Assembly: GCA_947478495.1 (NCBI GenBank)
Contig: CANJVW010000007.1
Location: 1-54,111, forward strand
Origin: Legionellales bacterium
GTDB lineage: Bacteria > Pseudomonadota > Gammaproteobacteria > DSM-16500
Length of the DNA: 54,111 nt
Direction of reading: 5' to 3'
In this document: positions 37,982-47,694 of the stretch, one piece after another
How the letters are laid out: each line of letters starts with the position of its first letter
Position numbering within the stretch: position 1 is the first letter of the stretch
Notes under the pieces: generated by a model
Told to the model about the DNA's origin: nothing
The model's input: the letters and a program-made list of their open reading frames with translations, nothing else
Database searches by the model: none
Position numbers and translations under genes: made by a program

Positions 37982-39157
37982 ATGGTACGCAACAAGGAGG
38001 CTCGCTCACGTCAGCAAATGACGCCGCCGCGCCCGTATGATAATTGGCTTATTTTTGCAGTGGTCTCTCTCGCCGCGCTGGGCCTTTTAATGGTTGCATC
38101 CGCCTCTATCGTGATTTCAGACAAACAATTCCACCAGCCGTTTTATTTTTTGTACCGCCAAATGATTGGGCTTACGCTGGGCATATTGTTGGGCGGTCTT
38201 GTGGTTCAGTTTGACGTTCAGTTTCTCAAAAAAATAGATACCTATTTATTGGCGAGTGTCTTTTTGTTGCTTGCGCTAACCTTGCTGCCTGGCATTGGCC
38301 ATACGGTCAACGGAAGCGCTCGTTGGATAGGGTGGGGTCCGTTCAAAATTCAAGCATCTGAAGTCGCTAAATTGGGCGTCGTCATCTATATGGCCTCTTA
38401 CTTAACGAAGCAATATTCGGCGCTACAACTTGATTGGAAGGCCTTCTTAAAACCCATGGGCTTGTTGGGCGCCATCGCTGTTCTGTTGTTGCGCGAACCT
38501 GATTTTGGAGCAACAGTCGTTATTCTCTTGACGACGTTTGGCATGATGTTTTTATCAGGCATACGCTTACAATATTTTGTGGTGCTGTTGGTCGGGGCTC
38601 TTGTTGTCATGATAGCGCTTGCTATTTCCGAGCCGTATCGCTTGTTGCGTCTCACCACCTTTTTAAATCCATGGGCTAATCCATTTAGTAGCGGCTACCA
38701 ACTAACACAATCACTCATCGCATTTGGGCGAGGCGGGTGGTTTGGGGTGGGGTTGGGTCATAGCATTCAAAAATTATTTTATTTACCTGAAGCCCATACC
38801 GATTTTTTATTTGCCGTGATTGGCGAAGAGTTGGGATTTGTTGGTATGATCGTTGTGATCGGATTATTTACTTTTTTAAGCTTACGCATTTGCTGGATAG
38901 GCCGACAAGCGCAGTTATTAGGCCGTCATTTTGAGGGCTTGTTAGCGTATGGATTTGGGTTGTGGATTATGATGCAGTTCACGATTAGCATTGGCGTCAA
39001 TTTGGGTGTGTTACCCACCAAAGGGTTAACGATGCCCTTGGTGAGTTATGGCGGGAGCAGCATGCTAGTCAATTGCATTGTGATTGCGTTGGTATTGCGA
39101 ATGGATTATGAAAATCGTATGACGTTGTTGGGGTTCCGCGAGAAACCAAGGGGTTAA
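37982..39157 (+). CDS. ftsW: Probable peptidoglycan glycosyltransferase FtsW
   Basis: SEDS-family septal peptidoglycan polymerase working with FtsI. From ATG 37982 (RBS AAAGGAG at 37971-37977) it has 391 residues and about ten membrane helices. Conserved pieces include GSARWIGWGPFKIQASEVAK, LREPDFGATVVI, GYQLTQSLIAFGRGGWFGVGLG and the Lys/Ser-rich end KGLTMPLVSYGGSSM. The longer frame from 37919 only translates the palindrome. murG starts at the very next base after its stop. Confidence 0.96.
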   Translation: MVRNKEARSRQQMTPPRPYDNWLIFAVVSLAALGLLMVASASIVISDKQFHQPFYFLYRQMIGLTLGILLGGLVVQFDVQFLKKIDTYLLASVFLLLALTLLPGIGHTVNGSARWIGWGPFKIQASEVAKLGVVIYMASYLTKQYSALQLDWKAFLKPMGLLGAIAVLLLREPDFGATVVILLTTFGMMFLSGIRLQYFVVLLVGALVVMIALAISEPYRLLRLTTFLNPWANPFSSGYQLTQSLIAFGRGGWFGVGLGHSIQKLFYLPEAHTDFLFAVIGEELGFVGMIVVIGLFTFLSLRICWIGRQAQLLGRHFEGLLAYGFGLWIMMQFTISIGVNLGVLPTKGLTMPLVSYGGSSMLVNCIVIALVLRMDYENRMTLLGFREKPRG

Positions 39158-40243
39158 ATGAAAAATTGCGTTTTAATCATGGCGGGCGGCACGGGCGGGC
39201 ATATTTTCCCAGGACTTGCTGTTGCGCGAGCGTTATCTCATCAGGGTGTAGAAGTGCATTGGCTTGGCACAGCAACCGGATTGGAGGCGCGACTCATACC
39301 CGAGGCAGGATTCCCCTTGCATTGCATTCAGGTGGGTGGTGTGCGAGGCAAGGGACTGAAAACATTATTGCACGCACCCTGGATTTTGTTCCGTGCCGTC
39401 TTTCAATCGATTCGGATCATACGATCAATCAAGCCTACTGTGGTGATCGGAATGGGCGGATTTGCAAGTGGTCCCGGTGGCATTGCCAGTCTATTGCTTC
39501 GCAAGAAGCTTATCATTCATGAACAAAACGCCAAAGCAGGGTTGACCAATCGATGTTTGAGTGTGATGGCAGACAAGATATTTGAAGCCTTCCCCCACAC
39601 TTTTTCGGCGCGCTTTAAAAAACGAATCAAAACGATCGGGAATCCTATTCGCGAAGAATTGTTTTCGATGCCAGAACCATCCAGCCGATTTACCTCTGCC
39701 CGCGCACCACGCACACTGCGCTGGCATCTTTTGGTGTTAGGAGGAAGCCTGGGTGCGGTTGCGATTAATGATATCTTGCCAGGTGCACTCGCTCTTTTGC
39801 CTCCCGATGATCGACCTGATGTCTACCATCAAACCGGTGAAAAACATTTCGGCCCTGCACAAATGGCCTATCAAACGTTAGGGCTATCCGTTAATATAGT
39901 GCCATTTATAGCAGATATGAAGGCGGCTTATGCATGGGCAGATGGAGTGCTTTGTCGTGCTGGTGCCTCAACAGTGTCGGAACTTTGCGCAGTAGGGCTG
40001 GGCGCCATCTTGGTTCCCTATCCCCATGCAGTGGACGACCATCAAACACTGAACGCACAGTTCATGGTGAAATTGGGCGCGGCTCTGTTAGTGCAACAAT
40101 CTGCATTAACAGAGGAAGTATTAGCAAATCGGTTGCAGATGTTATCGACAGCGTATAAAGAAATGGCAAATGCGGCGTTTAGTTTACGTCAAGTGAATGC
40201 GACAACAGAAATAGTGAATCAGTGTAAGGAGTATTTGAAGTGA
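39158..40243 (+). CDS. murG: UDP-GlcNAc:lipid I transferase MurG
   Basis: Adds N-acetylglucosamine to lipid I to form lipid II on the inner face of the membrane. 361 residues. N-terminal [14 protein letters not shown] and GGVRGKG, then [22 protein letters not shown] and the donor-site stretch [20 protein letters not shown] with [14 protein letters not shown]. Start ATG immediately follows the ftsW stop, and its TGA overlaps murC. Confidence 0.97.
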   Translation: MKNCVLIMAGGTGGHIFPGLAVARALSHQGVEVHWLGTATGLEARLIPEAGFPLHCIQVGGVRGKGLKTLLHAPWILFRAVFQSIRIIRSIKPTVVIGMGGFASGPGGIASLLLRKKLIIHEQNAKAGLTNRCLSVMADKIFEAFPHTFSARFKKRIKTIGNPIREELFSMPEPSSRFTSARAPRTLRWHLLVLGGSLGAVAINDILPGALALLPPDDRPDVYHQTGEKHFGPAQMAYQTLGLSVNIVPFIADMKAAYAWADGVLCRAGASTVSELCAVGLGAILVPYPHAVDDHQTLNAQFMVKLGAALLVQQSALTEEVLANRLQMLSTAYKEMANAAFSLRQVNATTEIVNQCKEYLK

Positions 40244-41658
40244 ATTGGGGATCATCAGAAATGGGCCGCGTCAAACATATCCATTTTGTGGGTGTGGGTG
40301 GTGTTGGTATGGCAGGCATTGCAGAAGTATTGCTGAGCCAAGGGTATCGCGTATCGGGATCGGATGTGGCAGCAGGTGCGCTGACAGAGCGGCTTGCCTC
40401 GATGGGCGCGGAAATCTATTTAGGTCATGCCGCTGAAAATATCGCGAACGCGGACGTTGTTGTTCGTTCTTCCGCTGTTTCTCGCGATAACGCGGAATTA
40501 GTGCGTGCAACAGAGTGTCATATTCCTATTGTCCAGCGCGCTGAAATGTTAGGCGAGCTCATGCGTTTTCGATATGGCATTGCGATTGCGGGGACACATG
40601 GAAAAACAACAACGACCAGCTTAGTGACAAGCATTTTAACCGAAGCAGGCGTTGACCCCACCTTTGTGATTGGCGGACGCTTAAATAGCGCTGGCAGCAA
40701 TGCGCGCCTGGGTACGAGTCGTTATTTAGTCGCCGAAGCGGATGAAAGTGATGCCTCTTTTTTATATCTCAAACCCACTATCTCTGTCGTGACCAATATC
40801 GATGCTGATCATATGGCAACGTATCATAATGATTTTTCAGAATTGCGCGGTGCTTTTTTGCAGTTTTTGCATTCTTTACCCTTCTATGGATTAGCGGTGC
40901 TGTGTTATGACGATCTTGTCATTCGTGGTGCTCTCGCAGAAGTCTCGCGTCCTATAGTAACATATGGTTTTGATGAAGCGGCTGATGTGCGAGCGACACT
41001 CGTTTTGCAAACCGGTATTCGAACACATTTTGTGGTGGAGCGTCCTCGCCATAATAAACTGGAAATCGTTTTAAATCTGCCTGGCAATCACAATATCTTG
41101 AATGCGTTGGCTGCAATTACCGTTGCGACAGAGCTTAATATTCCAGATCATATTATCCAAAAAGCACTTGAAGAATTTAGCGGTGTGGGACGACGATTCC
41201 AGGTATGTGGTGATTATTCGTTATCACAGGGTGGCAGCGTCATGTTGGTTGATGATTATGGTCATCATCCCAAAGAAATTGCGGCGACTTTGCAAGCGAT
41301 TCGTCAAGGGTGGCCTGATCGCCGTCTCGTAATGGTCTATCAGCCGCATCGCTATACTCGCACACATGATTTTTTTGAGGATTTTTGCGCGATTCTATCG
41401 AAGCCCGATCAGCTGGTATTATTAGACATTTATTCAGCAGGAGAAGCCGTGATTGCGGGCGCTGATGGTGCATCGTTACATCGCGCCATTAACGCACGAC
41501 GAGAAACCGATTCTGTTTTTGTCGAGCAGCATCGCGAATTAGCAAGTACGCTGCACACTCTGTTGCGTGACGGCGACATACTATTGATGCAAGGCGCTGG
41601 CAATATAGGCGCATTGTGCGCGCGACTCGCCGCGACGGATTTGCGGGAGTCAGTGTAA
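40240..41658 (+). CDS. murC: UDP-N-acetylmuramate--L-alanine ligase
   Basis: First amino-acid ligase of peptidoglycan precursor synthesis. 472 residues from GTG 40240, which overlaps the murG stop as GTGA; ATG at 40261 is an alternative. The dinucleotide-like start [19 protein letters not shown], the ATP loop [12 protein letters not shown] near 118-129, EADESDASF and [10 protein letters not shown] are all present. It is followed by a palindromic repeat and then murB. Confidence 0.97.
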   Translation: MNWGSSEMGRVKHIHFVGVGGVGMAGIAEVLLSQGYRVSGSDVAAGALTERLASMGAEIYLGHAAENIANADVVVRSSAVSRDNAELVRATECHIPIVQRAEMLGELMRFRYGIAIAGTHGKTTTTSLVTSILTEAGVDPTFVIGGRLNSAGSNARLGTSRYLVAEADESDASFLYLKPTISVVTNIDADHMATYHNDFSELRGAFLQFLHSLPFYGLAVLCYDDLVIRGALAEVSRPIVTYGFDEAADVRATLVLQTGIRTHFVVERPRHNKLEIVLNLPGNHNILNALAAITVATELNIPDHIIQKALEEFSGVGRRFQVCGDYSLSQGGSVMLVDDYGHHPKEIAATLQAIRQGWPDRRLVMVYQPHRYTRTHDFFEDFCAILSKPDQLVLLDIYSAGEAVIAGADGASLHRAINARRETDSVFVEQHRELASTLHTLLRDGDILLMQGAGNIGALCARLAATDLRESV

Positions 41659-41682
41659 ATGGCTTTTGCTTTGTCATGTTTG

Positions 41683-41864
41683 TTTTCCCCGCTTACCTCT
41701 TTTTTGTCATTCCCGCGAAGGCGGGAACCCATGGCGATATTGTCTGTGCATACAAAAGCGAAGAGGTTTTTAGAAGGAAAGAACGCGCATCTCTTTGTTA
41801 GAGACATGCGCAGAGTGGGTTCCCGCCTTCGCGGGAATGACAAAAAAGAGGTAAGCGGAGAAAA
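41683..41864. repeat. Inverted repeat filling the murC-murB gap
   Basis: Arms 41683-41731 and 41816-41864 are complementary over 49 bases with one mismatch, around an 84-base centre. The core of each arm contains GTCATTCCCGCGAAGGCGGG, itself a palindrome-prone motif common in gammaproteobacteria. The right arm ends six bases before the murB ATG, so it covers the murB ribosome site region. Confidence 0.9.
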
Positions 41865-41869
41865 TAAAA

Positions 41870-42778
41870 ATGAGTAAGGTGTCTTCTCTCCGCGGTCAAC
41901 TCCTTAAAAATATCTCTCTCGCGGAATACACCTCTTGGAAAGTCGGTGGACCCGCAGATACCATTTACTTTCCTGAAGATATCGATGATCTCACGTGTTT
42001 TTTAAAAACAGTACCACTCACCACACCCATTTATTGGCTCGGATTAGGAAGTAATGTTTTAATTCGCGATGGTGGTCTAGAGGGCGTTGTGATCATCACG
42101 CAGGGTAAGCTTAAACAAATCACATTCATCGATCCTCTTACCGTTCGCGTAGAAGCGGGTGTTGCATGCGCCAAAATTGCGCGACACACTGCACGCCTCG
42201 GTCTCACTGGCCTCGAATTTATGGCAGGCATTCCCGGTACAGTGGGCGGCGCATTGGCCATGAATGCCGGTTGCTGGGGAGGAGAGACATGGCAGGCTAT
42301 TGCACATGTTGATACGATCAATAGAGCGGGGGAGGTGCGACGTCGAGCAGTCCAGGATTATACCGTTGGTTATCGTTCAGTGAATCGCACTCCCGACGAA
42401 TGGTTTATAGCCGGTTTTTTTTCACTGAAAGAAGGCGACAAGGATCGCTCGATCGAAGATATCCGCATTTTATTAGATAAGAGAAGTGCGACACAGCCCA
42501 CGGGCTTACCTAATTGCGGTTCTGTTTTTCGCAATCCACCTGGCTTTTATGCCGCAGAGTTGATTGAGCAATGCGGATTGAAGGGTAAACGAGCAGGCGG
42601 GGCGGTTGTATCTGATAAGCATGCTAATTTTATTATCAATGAGGGGTCGGCCACGGCGGCGGATCTTGAGTGGCTTATTGGCCATATTCAAAAAACGGTG
42701 TTTGAACGCAGACAAGTGAAACTGGTCACAGAAGTGTGTGTAATAGGGAAAGTTCTGGGATGGCGGATACAGGGATGA
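41870..42778 (+). CDS. murB: UDP-N-acetylenolpyruvoylglucosamine reductase
   Basis: Flavoenzyme that completes UDP-N-acetylmuramate. 302 residues, the shorter type II class. FAD-site pieces are SWKVGGPADTIYFPE, LGLGSNVLIRDGGL and GIPGTVGGALAMNAGCWGGE; VGYRSVNR holds the conserved Tyr-Arg; the proton-donor serine is in GSVFRNPPG. The stop overlaps the ftsQ start as ATGA. A ddl gene is usual between murB and ftsQ but is absent. Confidence 0.96.
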   Translation: MSKVSSLRGQLLKNISLAEYTSWKVGGPADTIYFPEDIDDLTCFLKTVPLTTPIYWLGLGSNVLIRDGGLEGVVIITQGKLKQITFIDPLTVRVEAGVACAKIARHTARLGLTGLEFMAGIPGTVGGALAMNAGCWGGETWQAIAHVDTINRAGEVRRRAVQDYTVGYRSVNRTPDEWFIAGFFSLKEGDKDRSIEDIRILLDKRSATQPTGLPNCGSVFRNPPGFYAAELIEQCGLKGKRAGGAVVSDKHANFIINEGSATAADLEWLIGHIQKTVFERRQVKLVTEVCVIGKVLGWRIQG

Positions 42779-43506
42779 CGGTCAGTCGAACAGAAAAGCG
42801 CAATCGAATATTGAAACTGTCTTGGTCGCAGGGGTTCAAGCTCGCCTCATTTTTTACACTCATTTTTTTGATAGTGATTGCTTGTTATTCTCCTGAAATG
42901 ACGCATTATTTTCCGATTAAAACAGTCAAAGTCATTGGGTTGAAACATACCCCACCGCAAGACGTTAAGCAGTGGCTGAGCCCTTATGTTAATAAAGGAT
43001 TTTTTACGGTCAAAGTCGATATTATTCGAGATCGTCTTATTCAATTCCCCTGGGTGGCTGATGCGGCGGTGCGACGCGTTTGGCCAGACACTCTGTTCAT
43101 CCAAGTCAATGAGAAAGTCTCTGTTGCGCGCTGGAATAAAGATAAGCTATTAAGCGCAACAGGCCAGTTGTTCAGTCCTTCTATCGATACATATCCTCAA
43201 CGTCTGCCGCAATTTATCGGTCCTCCCGGAAAGCATCTTGAAATGCTTGATTTTTATAATCGTCTCCAAGTTATGCTGTCTCCTTTGCAGAGCAATATCG
43301 CTGAAATGGATGTCACGTCCACGGGCGGATATCATCTTATTTTAGAGAACGGCATAAAACTCAGCGTAGGGCGAAAAGATATCTTGACTCGTGTGAATGA
43401 TTTTGTGAAAGTGTATTCAAAAGTAATCGGAGATCGCAGTCAGAAAGTTGATTCGGTGGATCTACGTTATTCAAATGGGTTGGCTGTGCGGTGGAAAACA
43501 GCTTAA
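42775..43506 (+). CDS. ftsQ: Cell division protein FtsQ
   Basis: Bitopic membrane protein linking early and late divisome proteins. From ATG 42775, overlapping murB as ATGA, it has 243 residues; ATG 42760 is an alternative. A short basic cytoplasmic part (EKRNRILKLSW) is followed by a membrane helix near 22-40 and a POTRA domain beginning IKTVKVIGLKHTPPQDVKQW. The pattern IQFPWVADAAVRRVWPDTL and the terminal VDLRYSNGLAVRWK are FtsQ hallmarks. A gap of 72 bases with a half repeat (GTAGGGGCAAACGGC) precedes ftsA. Confidence 0.95.
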   Translation: MTVSRTEKRNRILKLSWSQGFKLASFFTLIFLIVIACYSPEMTHYFPIKTVKVIGLKHTPPQDVKQWLSPYVNKGFFTVKVDIIRDRLIQFPWVADAAVRRVWPDTLFIQVNEKVSVARWNKDKLLSATGQLFSPSIDTYPQRLPQFIGPPGKHLEMLDFYNRLQVMLSPLQSNIAEMDVTSTGGYHLILENGIKLSVGRKDILTRVNDFVKVYSKVIGDRSQKVDSVDLRYSNGLAVRWKTA

Positions 43507-43578
43507 ATAATTGTAGGGGCAAACGGCTTTGCTTGGCGTTTCTCCGTGGGTTTAAACAAAGAATGGCGAGAATAAACT

Positions 43579-44811
43579 ATGGCAAAGAAGCCTAATAAAG
43601 AATTAATGGTTGGTATTGATATTGGAACCTCAAAAGTAGTTGCGATTGTTTCTGAGATATTACCCGACGGTACCTTGAATGTGGTAGGACTCGGTTCGAG
43701 CCCTTCTTCAGGATTAAAGAAAGGGGTAGTGGTCAATATTGAGCTCACTGTTCAAGCGATCCAAAAAGCCGTTGAAGAGGCAGAGCTACAAGCGCAGGTC
43801 CAAATTTATTCGGCCTATACCGGCATTGCAGGGAGCCATATTCGTAGCATTAATTCGCATGGCATTGTTGCAATACGCGATCGCGAAGTCTCGCAAGGTG
43901 ATGTCGATCGTGTTATAGAAGCCGCGAAAGCCGTCGCTATTCCTACCGATCAAAAAATTATCCACATTTTGCCACAAGGGTTTATCGTGGATGGTCAAGA
44001 TGGTATTCACGATCCTATTGGTATGTCTGGCGTGCGCTTAGAGGCCAAGGTACACATTGTGACAGGGTCGGTTAGTGCCGCACAAAACATCGATAAATGT
44101 CTGAAGCGCTGTGGTTTGGTTGCAACGGACATTGTATTGGAACAATTTGCGTCCAGTCAGTCTATTTTATCAGATGATGAAAAAGAATTGGGTGTTTGTT
44201 TAGTCGATATTGGCGGTGGAACAACGGATATCGCTATTTTTTCGGAAGGCGCCATTCGCCATACCGCTGTTATTCCGATCGCAGGTGATCAGGTGACCAA
44301 TGATATTGCGATTGCGCTGCGCACTCCAGTGCGTAATGCAGAAGAAATTAAATTAAAATATGCTTGTGCTGTGCAAGATCTTGCAGACGTTCACCAGATG
44401 ATTGATATGCCTTCAGTAGGCGGGGCGGGGCGTCATATTTCTAAGCGAGCACTTTCTGAAGTGGTTGAGGCGCGATATGAAGAGCTATTCAACTTAATTG
44501 AAGCAGATATTCACCGCAGCGGCTTGGCGGACAACATTTCCGCCGGCATTGTGCTGACGGGTGGTGGTGCGAAAGTCGAGGCCGCTACGATATTAGCTGA
44601 GCGTATTTTTAAGATGCCAGTCCGAGTGGGCAGTCCGCACAAGGTCGGTGGGTTGCCGGAAAGCGCACGTAATCCCATTTATGCGACAAGCATTGGATTG
44701 CTACTGTACGGATTGCAGCAGCGCGATTTGCAATTGAATAATATTATTCAACCTAGCATGAAAAGCCTGTGGAGCAGAATGAAGGGCTGGTTCCAGGTGG
44801 CGGCTGTATAA
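43579..44811 (+). CDS. ftsA: Cell division protein FtsA
   Basis: Actin-like ATPase that tethers FtsZ to the membrane. 410 residues. Nucleotide-binding motifs VGIDIGTSKVVAIV, LVDIGGGTTDIAIF and GIVLTGGGAKVEAA are visible, with the 1C domain SAYTGIAGSHIRSINS between. The C-terminal amphipathic helix WSRMKGWFQVA provides the membrane tether. ftsZ follows after 28 bases. Confidence 0.97.
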   Translation: MAKKPNKELMVGIDIGTSKVVAIVSEILPDGTLNVVGLGSSPSSGLKKGVVVNIELTVQAIQKAVEEAELQAQVQIYSAYTGIAGSHIRSINSHGIVAIRDREVSQGDVDRVIEAAKAVAIPTDQKIIHILPQGFIVDGQDGIHDPIGMSGVRLEAKVHIVTGSVSAAQNIDKCLKRCGLVATDIVLEQFASSQSILSDDEKELGVCLVDIGGGTTDIAIFSEGAIRHTAVIPIAGDQVTNDIAIALRTPVRNAEEIKLKYACAVQDLADVHQMIDMPSVGGAGRHISKRALSEVVEARYEELFNLIEADIHRSGLADNISAGIVLTGGGAKVEAATILAERIFKMPVRVGSPHKVGGLPESARNPIYATSIGLLLYGLQQRDLQLNNIIQPSMKSLWSRMKGWFQVAAV

Positions 44812-44839
44812 CAATATTTTACACAGACAAGAGGGTATC

Positions 44840-46069
44840 ATGACAAAGATGACATTTGAGCTAACCGAACAAAATGAGAAAAGCACAACAAAGACACCGG
44901 TTATTGTTGTCGTCGGTGTGGGCGGTGGAGGTGGTAACGCCATTGAATCCATGACCTCTAGCATTGAGGGCGTCACATTTATTTGCGCGAACACGGATGC
45001 ACAAGCATTGCTAAAATCATCAGCAGAAATTACGTTGCAGCTCGGTGAAACGATTACACGCGGCCTGGGCGCAGGTGCTAATCCTGAAATTGGCCGACGC
45101 TCCGCCGAAGAAGACCGAGAAAAAATCAAATCCTTGTTATCAGGTGCTGACATGGTGTTTATTGCCGCTGGGATGGGTGGCGGCACAGGAACGGGCGCAG
45201 CGCCTGTATTTGCAGAAGTCGCTAAAGAGCTAGGTATTTTAACGGTGGCTGTGATTACCAAACCATTTTCATTTGAAGGCCGTGTTCGTATGCAAGCCGC
45301 CGATGCCGGTATCGCCAATTTGAGTCAGCATGTCGATTCACTTATCACTATTCCGAATAATAAATTGCTATCCGTCTTGGGTAAGAATGTTTCGTTGGTT
45401 AATGCGTTTAAAGCAGCGAATGAGATTTTATCTGGAGCGGTTCGCGGTATTGCAGATCTCATTATACGTCCAGGCTTGATTAACGTCGATTTTGCAGACG
45501 TTCGTACGGTAATGTCTGAAATGGGTCTGGCGATGATGGGTACGAGTGTTGCATCAGGTGATAATCGCGCGCGAATCGCTGCAGAGTCCGCCATTTCCAG
45601 CCCTTTGCTTGAAGATGTCGATATGACGGGTGCGCGCGGTGTGCTTGTCAATATTACAGCGGGCATAGATATGTCGATCGGTGAGTTTGAAGAAGTTGGT
45701 GATGCGATCCGTAGCATTACATCTGACAGTGCAACTGTTGTCGTTGGAACGGTTATTGATCCTGAATGTCGCGACGAAATTCGCGTGACGGTGATCGTGA
45801 CAGGGTTGGGACGCAAACAATCATCGACCGGTGCTCGTATGATGCTTGATTCCAATCGCATGGATGGCAGCCTTGATTACCAGCACCTGGATAAACCCGC
45901 CGTTGTTCGCAAGCACGCGCATTTAGCGCAGTCGCCGATGGGATACAGCAAGCCATCTCTTGCAAGACCCGCTATTTCCAAATCAAATCCCTTGCCAATT
46001 TCTGATCAAGAAGCAGAGCGTCTTGATATCCCTGCATTCTTGCGACGAAAAGAAGAGGTGATCGATTAG
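44840..46069 (+). CDS. ftsZ: Cell division protein FtsZ
   Basis: Tubulin-like GTPase forming the Z-ring. 409 residues. N-terminal VVGVGGGGGNAIE, the GTP signature GGGTGTGAAP near 113-122, the T7 region NVDFADVRTVMSEMG. A flexible linker leads to the conserved tail ERLDIPAFLRRKEE, which binds FtsA and ZipA. The Shine-Dalgarno sequence GAGGG is seven bases before ATG. A histidine kinase gene starts three bases after its TAG instead of lpxC. Confidence 0.98.
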   Translation: MTKMTFELTEQNEKSTTKTPVIVVVGVGGGGGNAIESMTSSIEGVTFICANTDAQALLKSSAEITLQLGETITRGLGAGANPEIGRRSAEEDREKIKSLLSGADMVFIAAGMGGGTGTGAAPVFAEVAKELGILTVAVITKPFSFEGRVRMQAADAGIANLSQHVDSLITIPNNKLLSVLGKNVSLVNAFKAANEILSGAVRGIADLIIRPGLINVDFADVRTVMSEMGLAMMGTSVASGDNRARIAAESAISSPLLEDVDMTGARGVLVNITAGIDMSIGEFEEVGDAIRSITSDSATVVVGTVIDPECRDEIRVTVIVTGLGRKQSSTGARMMLDSNRMDGSLDYQHLDKPAVVRKHAHLAQSPMGYSKPSLARPAISKSNPLPISDQEAERLDIPAFLRRKEEVID

Positions 46070-46072
46070 AGC

Positions 46073-47170
46073 ATGGAATCTGACCATCAACCAGAAAATA
46101 TTTTCGACCAAATTGCTGGAGGTCTTTACTGGAAAGACCAAGAAGGCATTTATATGGGCTGCAATGATGCAGTTGTTGAAAAATGTAATTTTTCATCTAA
46201 AACAGACATCATTGGAAAAAAAGATTGCGATCTTTGGCCTGCTGAAGCGGATAAAATTCGGCAGGTTGATCTCTATGTGATGGCGTCAGGCACAACTATT
46301 CAGATGGAAGAATTTATTACTCTGCGTGATGGCGAGGTGTTTCATTTTTCTACTATCAAAGCGCCATTGAAAGATAACAAAGGAAACATCATCGGTATTA
46401 TCGGCAATTCTCTTGATGTGACTGAATTAAAGAAAGCGCAAAAAAATGCTGAAACAGCCAGTTTGGCTAAAACGCAATTTTTGGCATTGATGAGCCATGA
46501 AATTCGAATTCCCCTGACGGGCATTATCAGTTCCACGAGCATATTAGCGGAGGGGGGTACGCCACCCGACAAAACAACTCAATTGATAAAGATCATTCAG
46601 CAATCCGGACAGCACCTCCTGTCTACGCTGAATAGCATACTGGAGTTTGCAAAATTGGAGGCGGCTCAATTTGAGCTGCTTCCTACCATCACTACATTGC
46701 ACACCGAAATCTCAGGAATTGTTCATCTGTTTTTAGCGCATGCAGAGCAGAAAGGGTTGTCTCTTGTTCTTCAGTACGATACAACGTTGCCAGAAAAGGT
46801 CATCATCGACCCGATGGTTATGCGACATATTTTGACAAACCTGATCAGCAATGCTATTCAATATACGGACAAAGGCGGAGTGATTGTTCGGGTTCAGCGT
46901 ATTGCGAGTACTGCTAAGTCAGTCACGATTAAAATCGAGGTCGCTGACACCGGGATGGGCATACCGTCGGATAAATTAACTGTTATTTTTGATCGATTTG
47001 CTCAGTTGCAGGATACATATACCCCAAAACAAAGTCGGAGCGGTAGTGGATTGGGACTTTCCATTGTTAGAAAATTAGCTCATTTGATGAAAACGAATGT
47101 GAATGTTGCGAGCATGACTGGCAAGGGATCTACTTTTTCAATTGTGGTAGAGCTTCCTTTGCCAGTGTAA
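46073..47170 (+). CDS. PAS-domain sensor histidine kinase
   Basis: A soluble-looking sensor kinase of 365 residues with no membrane helix. A PAS domain fills about 10-120 (GGLYWKDQEGIYMGCNDAVV, DIIGKKDCDLWP), then a dimerisation/phosphoacceptor helix with His142 in MSHEIRIPL (the usual Thr is Ile), and an ATPase domain with N-box NLISNAIQYTD, DTGMGIP and GSGSGLGLSIV. The PAS-HisKA-HATPase order is complete. It starts three bases after the ftsZ stop with AGAAGAGGTG as ribosome site, so it is probably co-transcribed with ftsZ. The receiver at 47187 is the likely partner. The signal sensed is unknown. Confidence 0.88.
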   Translation: MESDHQPENIFDQIAGGLYWKDQEGIYMGCNDAVVEKCNFSSKTDIIGKKDCDLWPAEADKIRQVDLYVMASGTTIQMEEFITLRDGEVFHFSTIKAPLKDNKGNIIGIIGNSLDVTELKKAQKNAETASLAKTQFLALMSHEIRIPLTGIISSTSILAEGGTPPDKTTQLIKIIQQSGQHLLSTLNSILEFAKLEAAQFELLPTITTLHTEISGIVHLFLAHAEQKGLSLVLQYDTTLPEKVIIDPMVMRHILTNLISNAIQYTDKGGVIVRVQRIASTAKSVTIKIEVADTGMGIPSDKLTVIFDRFAQLQDTYTPKQSRSGSGLGLSIVRKLAHLMKTNVNVASMTGKGSTFSIVVELPLPV

Positions 47171-47186
47171 TAATGGAATATTAAAT

Positions 47187-47618
47187 ATGAAAAGCCAGGG
47201 AAAAGCGGAACATAAAAAATTTCTCGACGTCCTCCTACTGGAAGACGATCCTATTGTGCAGCACGTTCATCACTACATGTTAGAACGACTTAGCTGTCGC
47301 GTGGATAGTGCAGCGACAGGATTAGAGGCGTTAGAAAAATTGCATCAGAAAATGCAGATGCCAAACACTCCTTACGACATTGTATTTGTTGATCTTGGTT
47401 TGCCAGATATCGCTGGTTTTGAAGTCATTAAGCGCATCCATGATCTAAAGGTCAGCCAATCCATTGAATCCCCGAATATTGTTGTTTTGACATGCTATTC
47501 AGCCTCTGAGCAAAAGTCTGCGTGCGAAGCGTTGGGCGCCAACCATGTGTTGCAGAAGCCTGTTGATATTCAAGCGATGCGACAGTTTCTCTCTCAATTT
47601 AATACGACATCACATTAG
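47187..47618 (+). CDS. Stand-alone receiver-domain response regulator
   Basis: 143 residues forming one CheY-like receiver and no output domain. Acidic pocket Glu19-Asp20-Asp21, phosphoacceptor Asp69 in VFVDLGLPD, Thr102 in VLTCYS and Lys124 in LQKPVD are all in place, so phosphorylation is plausible. The N-terminal 12 residues are a charged lead-in. It follows the kinase by 16 bases. With no DNA-binding part it should act by protein contact or in a phosphorelay. The hydrophobic pattern and the hybrid-kinase-like wording suggest it may be a split-off receiver of a hybrid kinase. Confidence 0.88.
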   Translation: MKSQGKAEHKKFLDVLLLEDDPIVQHVHHYMLERLSCRVDSAATGLEALEKLHQKMQMPNTPYDIVFVDLGLPDIAGFEVIKRIHDLKVSQSIESPNIVVLTCYSASEQKSACEALGANHVLQKPVDIQAMRQFLSQFNTTSH

Positions 47619-47694
47619 GGGTAGCTATTTAAGGGGGGTTCATAAATCATCCTTGATTATGAGTAAAACACGCTATCATCTTGCGAGATAGGCG

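Noticed and set aside
44701-45318. Long minus-strand open frame of 205 residues opposite ftsA/ftsZ
   Set aside because: It is a shadow of the strongly conserved ftsZ reading frame and shows Pro/Ser/Ala-rich antisense composition.
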